64,000 nucleotides of DNA. Origin: Marchantia polymorpha subsp. ruderalis (lineage: Eukaryota; Streptophyta; Marchantiopsida; Marchantiales; Marchantiaceae). The notes under the pieces are model-generated. The model did not search any database, was not told the origin of the DNA, and saw nothing but the letters and a program-made list of their open reading frames with translations. Made by a program: the position numbers and the translations under genes. Below are positions 1 to 12,114 of the stretch, piece after piece (within the stretch, counting starts at the first letter, position 1; the number at the start of each line of letters is the position of its first letter). Location: positions 14,300,001-14,364,000 of the forward strand of contig AP031354.1 of the NCBI GenBank assembly GCA_037833965.1, written 5' to 3'.

Positions 1-2330
1 TTAATAAAACGTTTTATTTTAAGTTTCAATTGGACAGATATGAAAGAAAGAATAGTTTGTTGATCTCATATGATATATCTTATAAATTTTTAATAGAAGT
101 TGTGAACACTACAGTTTGTATGATGAATTTTTTCAAATGCATTTTTTAAAATAAACAGTAGTTGACGCAAATTATTTCAAAAAGTACTTCTTTGTACGCC
201 TAAGTATACTAACTTTACTCCAGTGAATTTCATTTGGATTAGCAAACAATGTAAAAATTCATGAAGATGAATGCTCAGATTTGTTTTCATGAGCTATGAT
301 CATTCAAATGAAAAAACTATTGAAAATGTTCATACATATAACTTGAAAAAGATATCTATGTTTTTCATTTTGGAAAAAATGATTATAACATTTTTAAGAT
401 CAAATCATACATCTGTGAATAAAATAAGAAATTCTTAGTTTTAAAAACTAGATGAAGTTTAAGTCAAACTGGTAATAAATTTCAATAACTGGATTTACAA
501 TAAATTTAACAAGATTTATTTTATTTTTAATAATTTATTATAGATTTATTCAGTCTTCAAAGGATAAAAATGGTGAATTTTATGAGATTGAAATGAATAA
601 ATATGAATATGAATGGGAATTACAAATGTACAAAATTTTTTATGAAAGATATTAATTTGATGCATTGTATAGATAAAAAAGAAAAAATGAATAAATTTTT
701 TTCCATCTTAAAAATATGTTTTGTATCTCATGCCAAAAAAAATTAAAGTGATAGACATTAAATTGTAAGTAAATATGAAACTCAATGTTTATCATTTAAA
801 ATTTACACAAATATAATAAATATAATAAAAGTTATATATATAATTTGGGTTAAACCCTAAACCCTATATATAATTTGATTAATCCATATATAATAATTAA
901 TAATTTTCATCATGAATTGATTTTTTTAAATTTTAAATTTGAATTGGTGCAAACAAATGTATAAAATATGAATTGTTTGACTAAAATTTTGAATAGTTTT
1001 GTGTATTTGATCATATGCACAAGATTTGATATTATTATAACAATATAGAAATTCATATTAATTCTAGAAACACTCGCATTTAAAATTACGTGAACAAAGT
1101 TATCAGATTACCAAATGAATTAGGTTATAGCTTCTAATAATTTTTTCAAAAAATAAATATTTCAGATATATTACATTGATGTTGATTCAAAACAAATTAA
1201 AGCTCACAATTATGTATGTGTAGACATTACTCAATGCTCAAGTTAGAAATTACCTTGTAAGTTCATTATAGACTTAGCTATAACATATAAATATGTATAA
1301 TAAAATAAAATAAATTTTTGTTTATAATTTTTTTAAATCAGAAAGAATAATTAATAATAATAATCCAGCAAAAGATTTGTTTAGGTAAGTATGTATTTAT
1401 TATAAATTAACTATTATGAATTTTTGTTTTAATAATAAAAATGCATAATAATTTATAGCCTACAAACTAATGCAAAGTAAAAATCATCATTATTTTTTAA
1501 CTAGCTATTAGATTTTAAAGCAATGTAATATTTGATTAATTTGATCAAGTATAAACATTGAATTAATTGAATTAACTTCAGATTTGGATGAATGAAAAAA
1601 TAATTTAGCTATTAATTATTTTTTAAGACATCAATATCTTACATTTATGAGAAATTAATAAAAAATCGTATGAAACATATCTAATTGAAAATTAATCAAG
1701 AGATCACAAAACAATATTGTTAAGCAATTTCATTACAAAATAAGAAATAAAATATATGTGACATTAATCTATTGTGTTGAGATAAATTCTGAAGATTAAA
1801 TGACTCACATCAATAACTAACAAGAATCACCAATCTAGTAGATAATAAAACCAGAATTCACAAACACAAGAATCAACATGAGTATGTTGGTGATTCATAC
1901 TCAATATGAACAACGTCCATGGGGAGAAAAATTTAATGCTAATTTTTTTTTGGAATGCAACAAAAATTCTATGCCATAAAGTTTACTAACTAGGGATTAA
2001 TCCAAAATGCAAGTTAAACCCTAACAATCTTTCCAACTCATGATGAAGTAATAATAAACCTCGTAATTTGTAGAATGACTCAATAGTAATTTCTAGAAGG
2101 AAACATAACAAAAGATTTATTTTTATAACTATATTTAATTATAACTAAGTCGTAGCCAAAACATAAGAGAGTAATAATATAGAGAGATAATTGAAATGCT
2201 AGCAAATTTTATGTGTGCTACTCATAAAAAACCTCCAAAATAGCACAATTTTTTTTGAAACTTTTTTAAAGAATAACTTTGCTTAACACTTTAGCTCAAT
2301 TGAGTTTAACATCAATTTTAACTAGCTCAA
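1..2330. other. AT-rich intergenic stretch without recognisable genes
   Basis: Very AT-rich sequence with frequent stops in all frames. Two tandem AAACCCTAAACCC-type telomere-like units lie near 851-870 and another AAACCCTAA near 2014. No coding region, RNA gene or clear transposon end is visible to me. It is probably decayed repeat DNA next to the copia relic that follows. Confidence 0.6.
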
Positions 2331-3606
2331 TACTTTTATTAAGAACTGTATGTATGATAAAGTGATCTTACGTGTCGATGTGCTTCACTTCGGAGTTCAT
2401 CATTTGATTTGCAGCAAGATGTAAATCTGATTATCACAATGACAATTGACAAAACATTTTTAAATCTCATTTGAGTGATAAGCATATTTAACCATATAGT
2501 TTTCTTTGACACTTCCGCTTTATATTTTGCTTCTGTTGAATATTGAGCCACTCACTTTTGCAAGCTTAGCCAACTAATGTTTCCACCACCAAATGTATAT
2601 ACATATCTAATTGTAGATTTCCTTTGGTTGATGACCTTGGGGCTGACTATCAATTAGTACTATCTCAAATGACTTTTTGGTAGTTTATCACGTTTTAGAA
2701 GCTAAGATCTTTTTTGGTTTTACCTCTCGATTCTGTCCTCGTATGTGTTCAATTGTATGCAGCATCCCTGTGGACTCCCCGATGTTCATTCTTGGTCAAT
2801 TAGTTCGATTGAAAGGTGAAAGGATTGTAGTTGGAGTTGGGCATAGAGGGTCTTAAGGCCATGATTGCTGTCACAAGGGCCCAACTTGGGAAGAGAAGGC
2901 ATCTTCCATTAGCTCCAACGTGACCATGTTCCAAACATCTTCACATCAAGTCGGGAGCAAACATCATTGTTCGGATGTGAGCTCTCCATGTGATAATGGC
3001 CAAAGGCCAGAAATGGCTTCACGATTTCTGTGCACAAACACCAGAGGCGGTTCAACCCTCTCATTATAGATTGAGTGGCCAAAGAGCCCTAGGGTTCGGG
3101 AAAACGCATTGAAGAGAATGTAGTTAACTCATTTACATACTCACGGATGGAGAGGAATTCGATCCCTCGGTATTCTCAATACTTCGGTTTCTTATAGTTT
3201 GAACATTGTTAGATTGAAAATAAGAAATTGAGACAAAAATAATAGATCGAGAACTATATATGAACACTTGTAGGAGAGATAGAGTACGAATCTCCATGGT
3301 CGATACTGAAAGTTCTTCATAGTTAAGAAATATTTGTTAAGTTTTCAAATCTATAATTAATTCAATTCCGAATTGGTCTAAATTGAATCTATTAGATGGA
3401 CCATTGAACCTCTGTTTTGCGGTGCGCGCGAACGTATGTTGTTCACTGTATGCCTTTTGAGGATGCCTGTCGGGAGGTTCCGCCCACGTGTCTTTGAAGT
3501 CATGGGGGGCAGATCTCAAGAGGTCAACAAGGATGCGGTTGACCGTGTCGTTGCATGAAGGCAAGCGACAGTGTACCACTGTGCGAGTGCGCGGCCAGGT
3601 CAGACG

Positions 3607-4286
3607 CACACAAACTCACCACTCATTACTCAATTGCAAACACTCATGGATACTCAAAAGAATAGTGAAACTCGAATTCATATTAATGAAACAAATCTTC
3701 ACACAATGAACTTTCAAAAATTGTTTCAAAGTCTACTCTCGATCTTTTTACTTATTTTATTTGAGAAATTACAATAGTTTTAGTAATAATTATCTTATAA
3801 TTTACTTTTACAAAGATAAATTATTGTATATTAGATAAGTTTTCAATATGTTGCAACATGCTATTGCACTTCTAAATCTTATAGAAGTTTCCTAATACTT
3901 AGGTTGAGGTGCAGACATGTCATTTGATAATTTAAATCTTATATAAAATTCATTTGCCACTAAGTCAACTTTAGATTTAGTCAAACCAATGAAATTTTCA
4001 TTACTTAGTCAAATCAATCAAACTAATCATAACTCAAAAGTATTTTACTTTAGAATCTAGATTTTTATAAAAAACAAAACATCCATATATTCTCCATATA
4101 TCCATAAACAAAATCCATATATTCTAAAATTCACGTTATTATTTTTCCAAGTATAAATTATTTAACTAAACTTAATTATAACTAGCTAGATTTAGTTATA
4201 CCTAACCTAACCTAACCTAACCTAACCTTGGTCAACATCTTGGCTAGTTACAATAATATTTCACACATAAAATAACCAATCCTACA
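3607..4286 (-). repeat. TGTAAGACC-family repeat (probable solo LTR), copy 1, minus orientation
   Basis: Read on the minus strand, this begins TGTAGGATTGG and continues with stretches shared with the plus-strand copies near 33962 and 38734, such as the ATGTGTGAAAT box, the GACTAAATCTAGCTAGTT-type box and the GTGTTTGCAATTGA/GAGTTTGTGTG region. It lies inside the copia relic. The homologous part fades below about 3607, where GC-richer DNA takes over, so its 3' end is uncertain. It contains a short internal CCTAA pentamer array at about 4200-4226. The family looks like solo LTRs, but a non-autonomous element is possible. Confidence 0.6.
4200..4226. repeat. CCTAA pentanucleotide array
   Basis: Four to five tandem CCTAA units inside the minus-strand repeat copy. 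The pentamer differs from the plant telomere heptamer CCCTAAA, so it is a simple repeat, not a telomere relic. Confidence 0.8.
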
Positions 4287-5870
4287 AGTTCATAATCTAT
4301 TTGAACTCAGTATCAACGTAACATAACAAAAATTTAACATTTTTTAATAAACCATCAAACAATAAACCATAATCTTTATATTTATTTGAATACCTAAAAA
4401 TCCATTTCACTACTTCGCATTGAACATTTTTTGAATTTGATATGTACATGTTCAACTTGTTTATTGCTAGAGCAACATCATGTATTGGACATATAATCAA
4501 ATACATGAGGTTATCTACAGTTTGATTATAAGAAACATATGACATTTTTTCTCTTGTTATGGCATCGATAGAACATTGAGTTGCAGATAATTTGAAATGT
4601 GATGCCAAAAGAGCACATATTACTTTAAAAGCTGCCATATTGAACATGTTAAGTATACATCAAATATATTTGCTTGATTTAATCATAAAATCGTCTTCTT
4701 CTAATTTGCATAATATATTTTTTGACTTCCTCAAATTCTACATCTTAAATGTAGAATTCAATTAGTTCCTGCATTTATCAACGTCGTCGTATCTGATCTT
4801 CAGCAAAATGAACATGTCATCCACGTAGAACACAAGAAGAAAAAGATTGAATTTGTCAAGATTCATCTCTTTTATGTTGATACAAGGATCATAGACACTC
4901 CGTGAACAATCTTGTGACTTCATGAACTTGTGAAAACATGTATTAGATTGCCTAAGAGCTTGCTTTAATCCATATAGTGATTTCAGCAATCTACAGGCCA
5001 ACCTCTCATGACCTATCCTCTCAAAGCCAACAAGTTGTTTCATGTAGATCTTGTACTCTAAATATATATAGAAAAATGTTGTAACCACTTTCATCTAATC
5101 CATAACAAGATTAAATATTGTAGCTAGAGCACATTCTAGAAAAAATGTAGCATACTTTGCTACAGATGAAAGTTTTTTGTTGTAGTCCACACTTTTTTCC
5201 TGTGTGAAATCTCTAGCCACCAACTTGATTTTGAAGATTATTTTCTTGTCTTGAGCTGCACTGCACTTCAGCTTGTACATCCTGTTGCAATCAATCAATG
5301 TTTGATCTCTAAGAAGTTCAACTAGGTCATAAATTTTGTTGTCAATCAGTGATTGCAATTCAAGTTCCATAGCAACATTTCACTCAAGTTTATTGACCTC
5401 AGCTTGAACTTCCCTGTACAAAGAAAGTTTTACTTCTTTCAAGACCAATGCTGTGTCATCACCTCCTTTGTATCAATGTCACAATCTTTAATAATGGATG
5501 AATTTGCTCATGTATCATATTGACAAGAGATATGTTAGTTCAATATAGTAGATCTTATAGTAGAGGATTCTAGTAGATCTCTATGGTCTAGTGAAGATAT
5601 GTGAGTCTCACCAACGATAACCTGCTCTTTTAGTTTTTGTTCTCAAAACTTGCTCCATCTATAACGGTGCTCTTCCTCATATCAGATCATTAATTACACA
5701 ATGATCAAACTTCCCCTTAACAACATCAGCGAGTGAAGATTTTTCCTTGAAAGTGTGTGGAACCTGAAATTTCTTCCATCGTATAAAACGAAACTTGATG
5801 GAACCTAGTAAGAAATTTGTATTTTGACGGTTACCATGAAATAATTTCCTCGATTAAAGTGATTTACATT

Positions 5871-6900
5871 CAATGTAACTGTTTAGAATTTTTTTGTACA
5901 AAAAATGATAAACTATTTTTTCAATTTATATTGAATTATGTCTTATTTTTTATTTTCAATTTCTTATACCAGATAAATCGATACTGAGGGAAAGTTGAAG
6001 GTGATCAAGTTCATAGCAAACAAGTTGGTGAGAAAATTGACAAATGAATTTCTGAACAGATAGAACGTTATCAATGTGGGATAAACGTAAGTATTTTAGA
6101 CTTGAGAAGTGAATGCGCCTCATGTCGGATCTACCCGGACATAGTATGGAATGCGGTGCTTTGGCAAAGTGTGCGGGCTAGTCCTCCCTCCGTCGACTTC
6201 GGCCACTGATCACCAAGGAATATGGCAAGGCCCTGTGCATACTTCGTTAGCCAGGAAAGATAAGCATTTGTGGGTGAAGAAAAACGTCAGAAGAACACTG
6301 AAGACATTAGACCATAATATTTAGACGCTGGAGCTTTCAATTTTTGGTGGTTTATCCAGCTCCAATATAGAAGTAGAAACAGCTTGACAGGTGAAAGAGT
6401 GACAGTACAAAGTTTATGATTTCTTCAAGATCTTGTCATTTTTTAACGCACGTCGCCTTCTAATATTTAAAATTGAGATGCAGAGGACATGAATTACTGA
6501 AGGTGTACAGCAGATAGCAAAAGGTCGAAGTTAAAACGTAAAACATGTGACTCGAGGGATTCCAAGTGCGAATAGTTTCTAACAATGTACGATGGTCCAC
6601 AATAATAGCCCGAGTGAGGAAGAAAATCATGAGACATGGAGGGGTCAATATTCGGTCAATTAGAAAAAACCAGAGAGAGATTAAAAAAAAAACACTAAAC
6701 TAAGAGACGAAGAAGAAGGATATTATAATAGACCCTACCCCGGCCTCGACTTGCAGCTAATTAGTGAAATCCGTTAGCCTAGGAAGTGGGGAAAAATGAT
6801 GCGAAAATAGAGGGACAAATATTCCGAAGTTTGAATACTGTATGTTGCGTGTCGGCCCAGCTAATCAAACGGTAAATAATATCTGTCCGCCTCCGCAAGA
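5871..6900. other. Transition zone without recognisable genes
   Basis: The sequence changes from AT-rich transposon relic to the GC-rich gene island. Short ORFs of 60-70 codons occur on both strands, but none has a recognisable domain or a convincing start context. I see no RNA gene or transposon end here. Confidence 0.5.
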
Positions 6901-8431
6901 GGAAGGAAATAAGCTTTCGCTGCTCGTCCTGATGCGGCCCGGTGGAGCATGCACGGCCCACCGCGACGGAGCTTGATCCAGCAGACAGACGCACAAACCT
7001 CAGGTCGCACGACGGCCAGGACCGGATCGAGGTTTGAGACTGCCCGTGTGTCGGTAGGTGATAATTGTGGAGTCGGATTTCGTGATTATGAGCAGTCAGA
7101 CGAGAGCGGCAGAGAAGTTATTGCGCGGAGTTGAACTCTCGGAGAGCTTTGGGAGCAATCGAGTGCTGGCGAGCTGGCTGGCGCTGTTCTCACTGTCGCC
7201 TGTTTGGCCGATCGAATGGCCGACCTGGTTTTTTAGCCCTAAATCGTAATAATGGCCGAGGGACTCGAGCTGAACGTCGTCCAAATCTAGGGGCAGAAGT
7301 GTGGCGCGAGTGAGTTGGCTTCAAGTCATGGCTGCGGGCGATATTGTTGTTGTTGTTGTTGTGGCCGGCGCTGGAGATCGGGCTTGGGCCTTGGCCAGAG
7401 TGCCGCCACTTTTCCTGGGAGATGGTACAGGATCCATCCGCAGAAGGTACAGTTTGTATCAGATTCAGCTCGTCCTATCGTGTCGCAGCTCTCGCTCCCC
7501 GTCCCCCGTAGCAGCAGCAGCAGGAGGGTGTTCGTCTCGTTCATGCGACCGCGGACTCGGTAGGGATGGGAGCCGACTTTTCTTGTTACTACGATCGAGG
7601 ATGGATCCGGGGAATGTTTCCGAGGCTCAGAGGACATGATTGCTGCCGCTGCTGCTAACTTACCCATGATGTCCGCGAGGACAAGTGCGGCAGCTGACTC
7701 TCGTTGAGGGCGATCGAGTTAGTAGCGGGGGTGGGGGTTTGCATCTGAATTTAGTGACTCGGGCTCGGAAGCTGTTAGGCCTTACAGCTCTCATGATGAG
7801 GAATGTAAGATAGCTGACCATTTCAAAGCACTGTAGTCTCGTCGCATTTAGGATGGAATGGAATGGTTGTGAGCATTGGCGAATCCCGCCCGGGCCTCGC
7901 GTGGCCGGCTGGTCGTTACCAGTACCGCAGGATCTATGGCGCCATTCGTTTCGCTCCGTCTGTTGCTTTCCTTGTTAGGAGTAGACGTTGACATGTCACC
8001 AGCGGGCGAATCTTGCGCTCGAGTTCGTTAATGCTCGTCTGTTCGAGTGAGGAGTTGCGGCTCTTTCTCTTTCTCTCTCTCACATGCATTGTGTCGCGAA
8101 TTGCTGCTTGCCTGTCTGCCCGCCTGCCTCTGGGTGGCATTTCTTGGGCAGAGGACTTTTTGTTGTACTAACGCGAACTGAACCGCAGGATACTGTGCCC
8201 GCTCATCAGTTCTCGGTGCGACCTCGAGCCGGTTGGACCAAAGATCGACGACTCAGGTGTGTGAAATTCTCAACCAGCTCGGTTCCAGTGACATTCAAGC
8301 CGTCTTAGGTTGTGAAGCTCAACCCGGGCGAAGCGTAATTGAGCGTCGTTTGAGCAGGTGTACGCATGTCGTTTGTGTGGTTGCGCTTCCTGTGTGAGCT
8401 CAGCCGATTCTGGGATCGAATAAATGGATGA

Positions 8432-8478
8432 ATGAGCTGAGCTGAACCGAGCTGAACTGAACCCAACCGAACAGAACT
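8432..8478. repeat. Degenerate pentamer run (GAGCT/GAACY)
   Basis: About nine consecutive five-base units alternate between GAGCT and GAACC/GAACT/GAACA. A related GCTCAGCTCAGCTCAACC run occurs on the plus strand near 11110-11127, at the start of the Gln-rich gene's leader. Confidence 0.6.
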
Positions 8479-9568
8479 GTGTCATTGTAGTTGAAATTCG
8501 TTCGGGTGGTAGGCCAAACGAACTGCCATTCCACCTGCTCGCTATTATGTGGCATGGGTAACCGCAAACAGTGGCGGGCGAGCTCGCCTCAGCCTGCTTG
8601 TCGTGTGCGACTTCGCCTTGCTTTGCGAATTGGAGAGTTTTCGTTCCGAATTCTTATCTGAATTGGTTACGCGTCGGCTTTCTTACGACGACTGAATCGG
8701 ATGCGAATGAACCCTCATTCGTCGCCGACAGGGAAGGGTTTTCAACCTCTGCGATTTTTAGTCAAACTGGTCATCCAGATATTTTTGAGATGCGGGACTG
8801 CGAGTACCACCCCTGACGAAACTGTTATCCAAGCTAAATCGGGCAAATTCGTTATGCCCAACATTTGAGCTGCAAAGTTTGACTGTCCCTAGGAGCTGTC
8901 GTTTGTTCGTGGACAGCATTGGCTGCATTATTCTCGGTCTCTGTAAATCCTGGTTATACGGCTCTGCTGCTGGCTTCGTGGATTGGGAAGAAGTCTTCCT
9001 CGAAGGGAGAGAAGTATGCCATGGGAGGTAGTCGTAGAGGTAGCTCGATCTTTATGATTAGCGGATGTCTAATTGGGTGCAGCGATTTGTAATTGTTCGC
9101 AGGAATGTGTGTTCTAGTCGAACTTGCGGGCCGTGTGAAGACGAAGTGGGGGTGGAAGAATGCCGAGAGTTTCAGGCTCCCTCTGCGGCCACTTACAAAC
9201 GCCCATCTCGTAGTGGGAGGGCCCCACACCCCTGGAAAGCTGGTGACGTGAGAAATGTTGGGCCAATTGATTAACGGTCTATGGTCATTGTGGAGGGAGA
9301 TGATAACTCACCATCAGAAGTAGAGCTTTGATCCGCAGAAAAGTGATCTGTACAGTCTCCGCACTTCCTATGGAATGAACACACCATGTACCAGACCGGT
9401 TCCCCAACTTTTCGACCCGAGGAGAGGAAGCCACAAGTCAAACACACCTAACGAGCACTAAAGGGTGGCCTGTCGAAATCACGGACTTCCAATTGGAGGA
9501 GGACGTTCTAATTGAGAACGGTAATTTTTGTTTTCGAGGAGGAATATTGCATTCTATTGTAGAGAGGA

Positions 9569-9587
9569 GGGGAGGGGAGGGGAGGGG
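9569..9587 (+). other. G-quadruplex-prone tract, four GGGG runs
   Basis: Four GGGG runs separated by single A residues sit at 9569-9572, 9574-9577, 9579-9582 and 9584-9587, followed by a GAGAG purine tract to about 9606. This matches the consensus for a very stable parallel G-quadruplex on the plus strand. A mirror C-rich tract lies 600 bp downstream. Confidence 0.8.
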
Positions 9588-9701
9588 AGAGGAGAGGAGA
9601 GGAGAGGTGACGTTAAATACCGCAATCCAGCACCTACTGGCTGACGGGATTCTACAGGAGCTCGAACTTATTGGTTCGGCTTGTTGATATATCTGACTGC
9701 A

Positions 9702-9736
9702 GCAGCGCTCACGCTCATGCTCACGCTCAGGCTCAT
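9702..9736. repeat. GCTCAN hexamer minisatellite
   Basis: Five consecutive hexamers of the form GCTCAC, GCTCAT or GCTCAG. It produces His-Ala or Glu-Arg runs in chance ORFs on the two strands, which I do not regard as genes. Confidence 0.75.
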
Positions 9737-10188
9737 GTTGCCAGCGAAAGTCATTTTTTCCAGTATACAGTGACACATCCTTGTATTGAACATGTTGCTC
9801 GGAGGAAGAGTTTTGAATATCTGACAATCTGGATGGGCTTACACATGCTTTCTTCTCAAGACAATGACCATACACTCGAAAGACGCCGACCCTGGGGCCG
9901 TTGGATGGCATTTCATGGCGACCGTAATTCCTGGGATTGTAGCACATTGATTGCAAATGCCCGATGTGGGCATATCTCCAATGATGAGACGGGACGCGGT
10001 CTCATCCAGCGGTCGCATGAGTGGCGTAGAGCGTATCTGACGGCTCCAGCATTGGCTATTCAATACATTGCGTTGTAGCTTAACGCATGGCGCGCCTGAC
10101 ATTCCTGGTGCTGGTGCGTGACATGTTTGTCCATGGTGTGTTTCGATTCGAGTTACTATGAATAACGTATAACGCCCCATGTCTGAAG

Positions 10189-10212
10189 CCCCTCCCCTCC
10201 CCTCCCCTCCCC
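10189..10212 (-). other. C-rich tract, five CCCC runs (G-quadruplex on minus strand)
   Basis: Five CCCC runs separated by single T residues lie at 10189-10192, 10194-10197, 10199-10202, 10204-10207 and 10209-10212. This is the reverse-complement class of the tract at 9569-9587, so the two could form quadruplexes on opposite strands or pair with each other as distant inverted repeats. Confidence 0.8.
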
Positions 10213-10924
10213 GTCCAGAGCCGGGAATATTACAGTGCCCACGCTGCACTGGTAACCCCAAGGTTCATCCCAGACGGCGTCTACCTGATGGCTCCGCACT
10301 TCGAGAACGGAACTAGCGCAAGAGTACGATCACCGAATTCACATTTGGACATAACCCCGAGCCAAAGAAATGCGTCCAGCGGCTGCGAGAACGAGAAAGG
10401 TGGGGGAGAGCGCAGTAATGGACGATGTAGCTCGACGTTCCTGAAGGGGCGATAAAGATTAACTGCAATGTAACAGCAGCAGCCTACAACGCCCCCGCGG
10501 TATTCTGGGCCTGGCAATAACCTCCTGTTCAACATCGGGTAATGAATGCCCTCGCAGGTAGAACTAGCGACTTGTCCACCCAGCACTAATGGCTTGCCGA
10601 AAGTCCGGCTGAAAACTCGTGCTACCAAAGACACTTTATGGAGGCGGCCAGGCGGGACGTCTGGCCGCTCGCGCTCATACGGAGCGGCCTCTGCTTTTGC
10701 CGAACCGGAGACAAGAACTTTATCGAATTGCTCTTGCAAGCCAGATGGCTATGCATGTACCCATGTGGTTGCTTTCCAGACGGAGCTTCCCAAAATCGGC
10801 GCGGTGGAAGGAGGTATTTATTACGAATACCGAAGAACTGCACTGACGGCTGGAAAGGCGACTCGCCGGTGAGAAACATAAACCCTCTGCATATGTACTA
10901 CGGACCACGAACAGATCTCCTTAA

Positions 10925-11443
10925 TTGAGCACTGTTCTCTGCCCCTGCGAACGCAGTCCTGCGACAAATAGAAATTGCGCTTTGCAGCCCCTTTGCGCCA
11001 GCTCCTCTTCATTCCCTCCCTCCCCATCTCGCGTCGGCTGCAATATCCTCTTCTCTCTCTCTCCGTGGTCTACGCAGCCCTGCCCTGTCCTCCCCCCCTC
11101 CACTCCTCGGCTCAGCTCAGCTCAACCCAGTTCACCTGAACTTCGAGCTCAGATCACTACACCTAGACTCAGTTCCCCATTCTTCCTCCCTGCCCGCCCC
11201 GTCCGCTCCCTAGATCACCATCCCCATCACCATCACTCGTGGCTCCTGGACGGTAACGCCAAGCTGTCCGTCGTTCGAAGAACTTGGACACGCATCGCGT
11301 GTGAAGGCAACGAAGCCCCGAGACCGATTTTTCCTCGCCTCTCCCTTCTCTCTTTCTCTCCTCACAATCCTCCCCGTGTACTTCCCTTCTCCTTCTGGCC
11401 CTTCCTTCTCGCTCATCTCGCCGGTTCACGGAATCGAAGAATC
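10925..11443 (+). promoter_or_regulatory. Pyrimidine-rich probable 5' leader of the Gln-rich gene
   Basis: The 500 bp before the ATG at 11444 are strongly C/T-rich on the plus strand, with CTCCCTCCC, TCTTCTCTCTCTCTCC and CTCCCTTCTCTCTTTCTCTCC tracts. This is typical of plant core promoters and 5' UTRs. The frame is open upstream of the ATG, but the residues there are low-complexity Pro/Ser-rich, as expected of translated leader. The transcription start cannot be placed by eye. Confidence 0.5.
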
Positions 11444-11848
11444 ATGAATTACTACGGAAATTCTGGCTACTCTCATCAGCAGCAGCAGCAGCAGCACAAC
11501 CAGCAACAGCATAACCAACAACAGCAGAGAAATGACTACTATTCTGCAACTCCTTCGTACGCAGCGTCAATCTCAGATCAATCCGCCCAACATCCATCTC
11601 ATGTAAAGCTTCAGCAGACTCAGACGGTGTTCCATTGCCGGGTTCGTGATATGTACTTCTCGTCGTGGCAGGGCCAGCAGAATCAGCAGCAGAACCAACA
11701 GCTGCAGCTGCAACAACAACATTCGCAGCAACCGGAGTCGGTGTGGCAGGGCCACAAAAATCCCAGAGTCTACTTGGGTGAAGAAGTGCACTGCTTCAAC
11801 ACCTACTGCCAGACCACCTTTCGAAACTCTCAGATGCTCGTCGCTCAC
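11444..11848 (+). CDS. Gln-rich protein, first coding exon, with start of a C2H2-like zinc finger
   Basis: This is probably the first coding exon of a host nuclear gene, 135 codons. The chosen start is the ATG in AATCATGAA; it begins MNYYGNSGYSHQQQ, and the sequence upstream looks like leader. The protein has two Gln-rich blocks (about residues 9-27 and 73-92), consistent with a disordered nuclear or RNA-binding factor. At the exon end, residues about 114-135 read HCFNTYCQTTFRNSQMLVAH. This resembles the first half of a U1/matrin-type C2H2 finger (two Cys, an aromatic, a hydrophobic, then the first His), with a four-residue rather than two-residue Cys spacer. The exon stops in phase 0 at an excellent donor, CAC|GTAAGT. 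I could not find the exon that would supply the second His, so function and total length are unknown. Confidence 0.55.
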
Positions 11849-12114
11849 GTAAGTGAACCCTGCTCTGTGTTTTCGCCATCTTCGTCCTGGATTGAAGCGC
11901 TTCTCGGATGCCCGGGCCTCACGGCAGTGGCGGGCAGAGAGAAGCGTTCGTGATCACTGTCCTTCTGTGTTGCTTGTTGTACTCCCTCGGGGTCTTTTGT
12001 CATGGTCGCCGGACCGAAAGCCATGAAAAGAATATGGCTTCCCATCCGGCGAAGCTGTGATGCGGGCTGCGATCGAAGGTTTGTTGCTGAATTTTGGTTG
12101 GACCGTCGTCAATT

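Larger units (their letters stand above)
2330..5870 (-). mobile_element. Broken Ty1/copia retrotransposon relic, pol region, interrupted by inserted DNA
   Basis: Minus-strand fragments read as Ty1/copia pol. About 5370-4300 shows reverse-transcriptase features, including the copia-type SLYGLKQA and YVDDM motifs, followed by the region leading into RNase H. About 2690-2330 resembles the copia RNase H segment (GGGNISW, then a STEAKY-like motif). The two parts are separated by about 1.6 kb of unrelated DNA, part of which belongs to the TGTAAGACC repeat family described separately. Gag, protease and integrase are not recognisable and the outer ends are not defined. This is an old fossil with several breaks. 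Identification rests on motif memory, not a search. Confidence 0.75.
6900..10920. other. GC-rich island upstream of the Gln-rich gene; promoter-like, no assignable coding region
   Basis: GC-rich DNA with many overlapping short ORFs on both strands, as expected by chance at this composition. It contains a TTG trinucleotide run near 7343-7362, a CAG run near 7508-7523, a pyrimidine-rich tract near 8057-8082, a degenerate GAGCT/GAACY pentamer run at about 8432-8478 and two G-quadruplex-prone tracts. Such sequence is compatible with promoter DNA, non-coding first exons or 5' introns of the gene that starts at 11444. I cannot support a protein here. Confidence 0.45.

Noticed and set aside
851-870. 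Telomere-like AAACCCTAAACCC near the window start
   Set aside because: Only two units, in the middle of unrelated AT-rich DNA. Isolated AAACCCTAA boxes are common in plant genomes, so this is not an interstitial telomere array.
6949-8485. Overlapping ORFs on both strands in GC-rich DNA
   Set aside because: Low-complexity Arg/Ser/Gly-rich or poly-Leu/Gln products from TTG and CAG runs. Both strands are open at once, as expected from composition, and no domain is seen.
9438-10261. ORFs of 135-172 codons on both strands
   Set aside because: They overlap each other and include translated GGGGA and GCTCAN simple repeats. There are no domains and no coding-like pattern.
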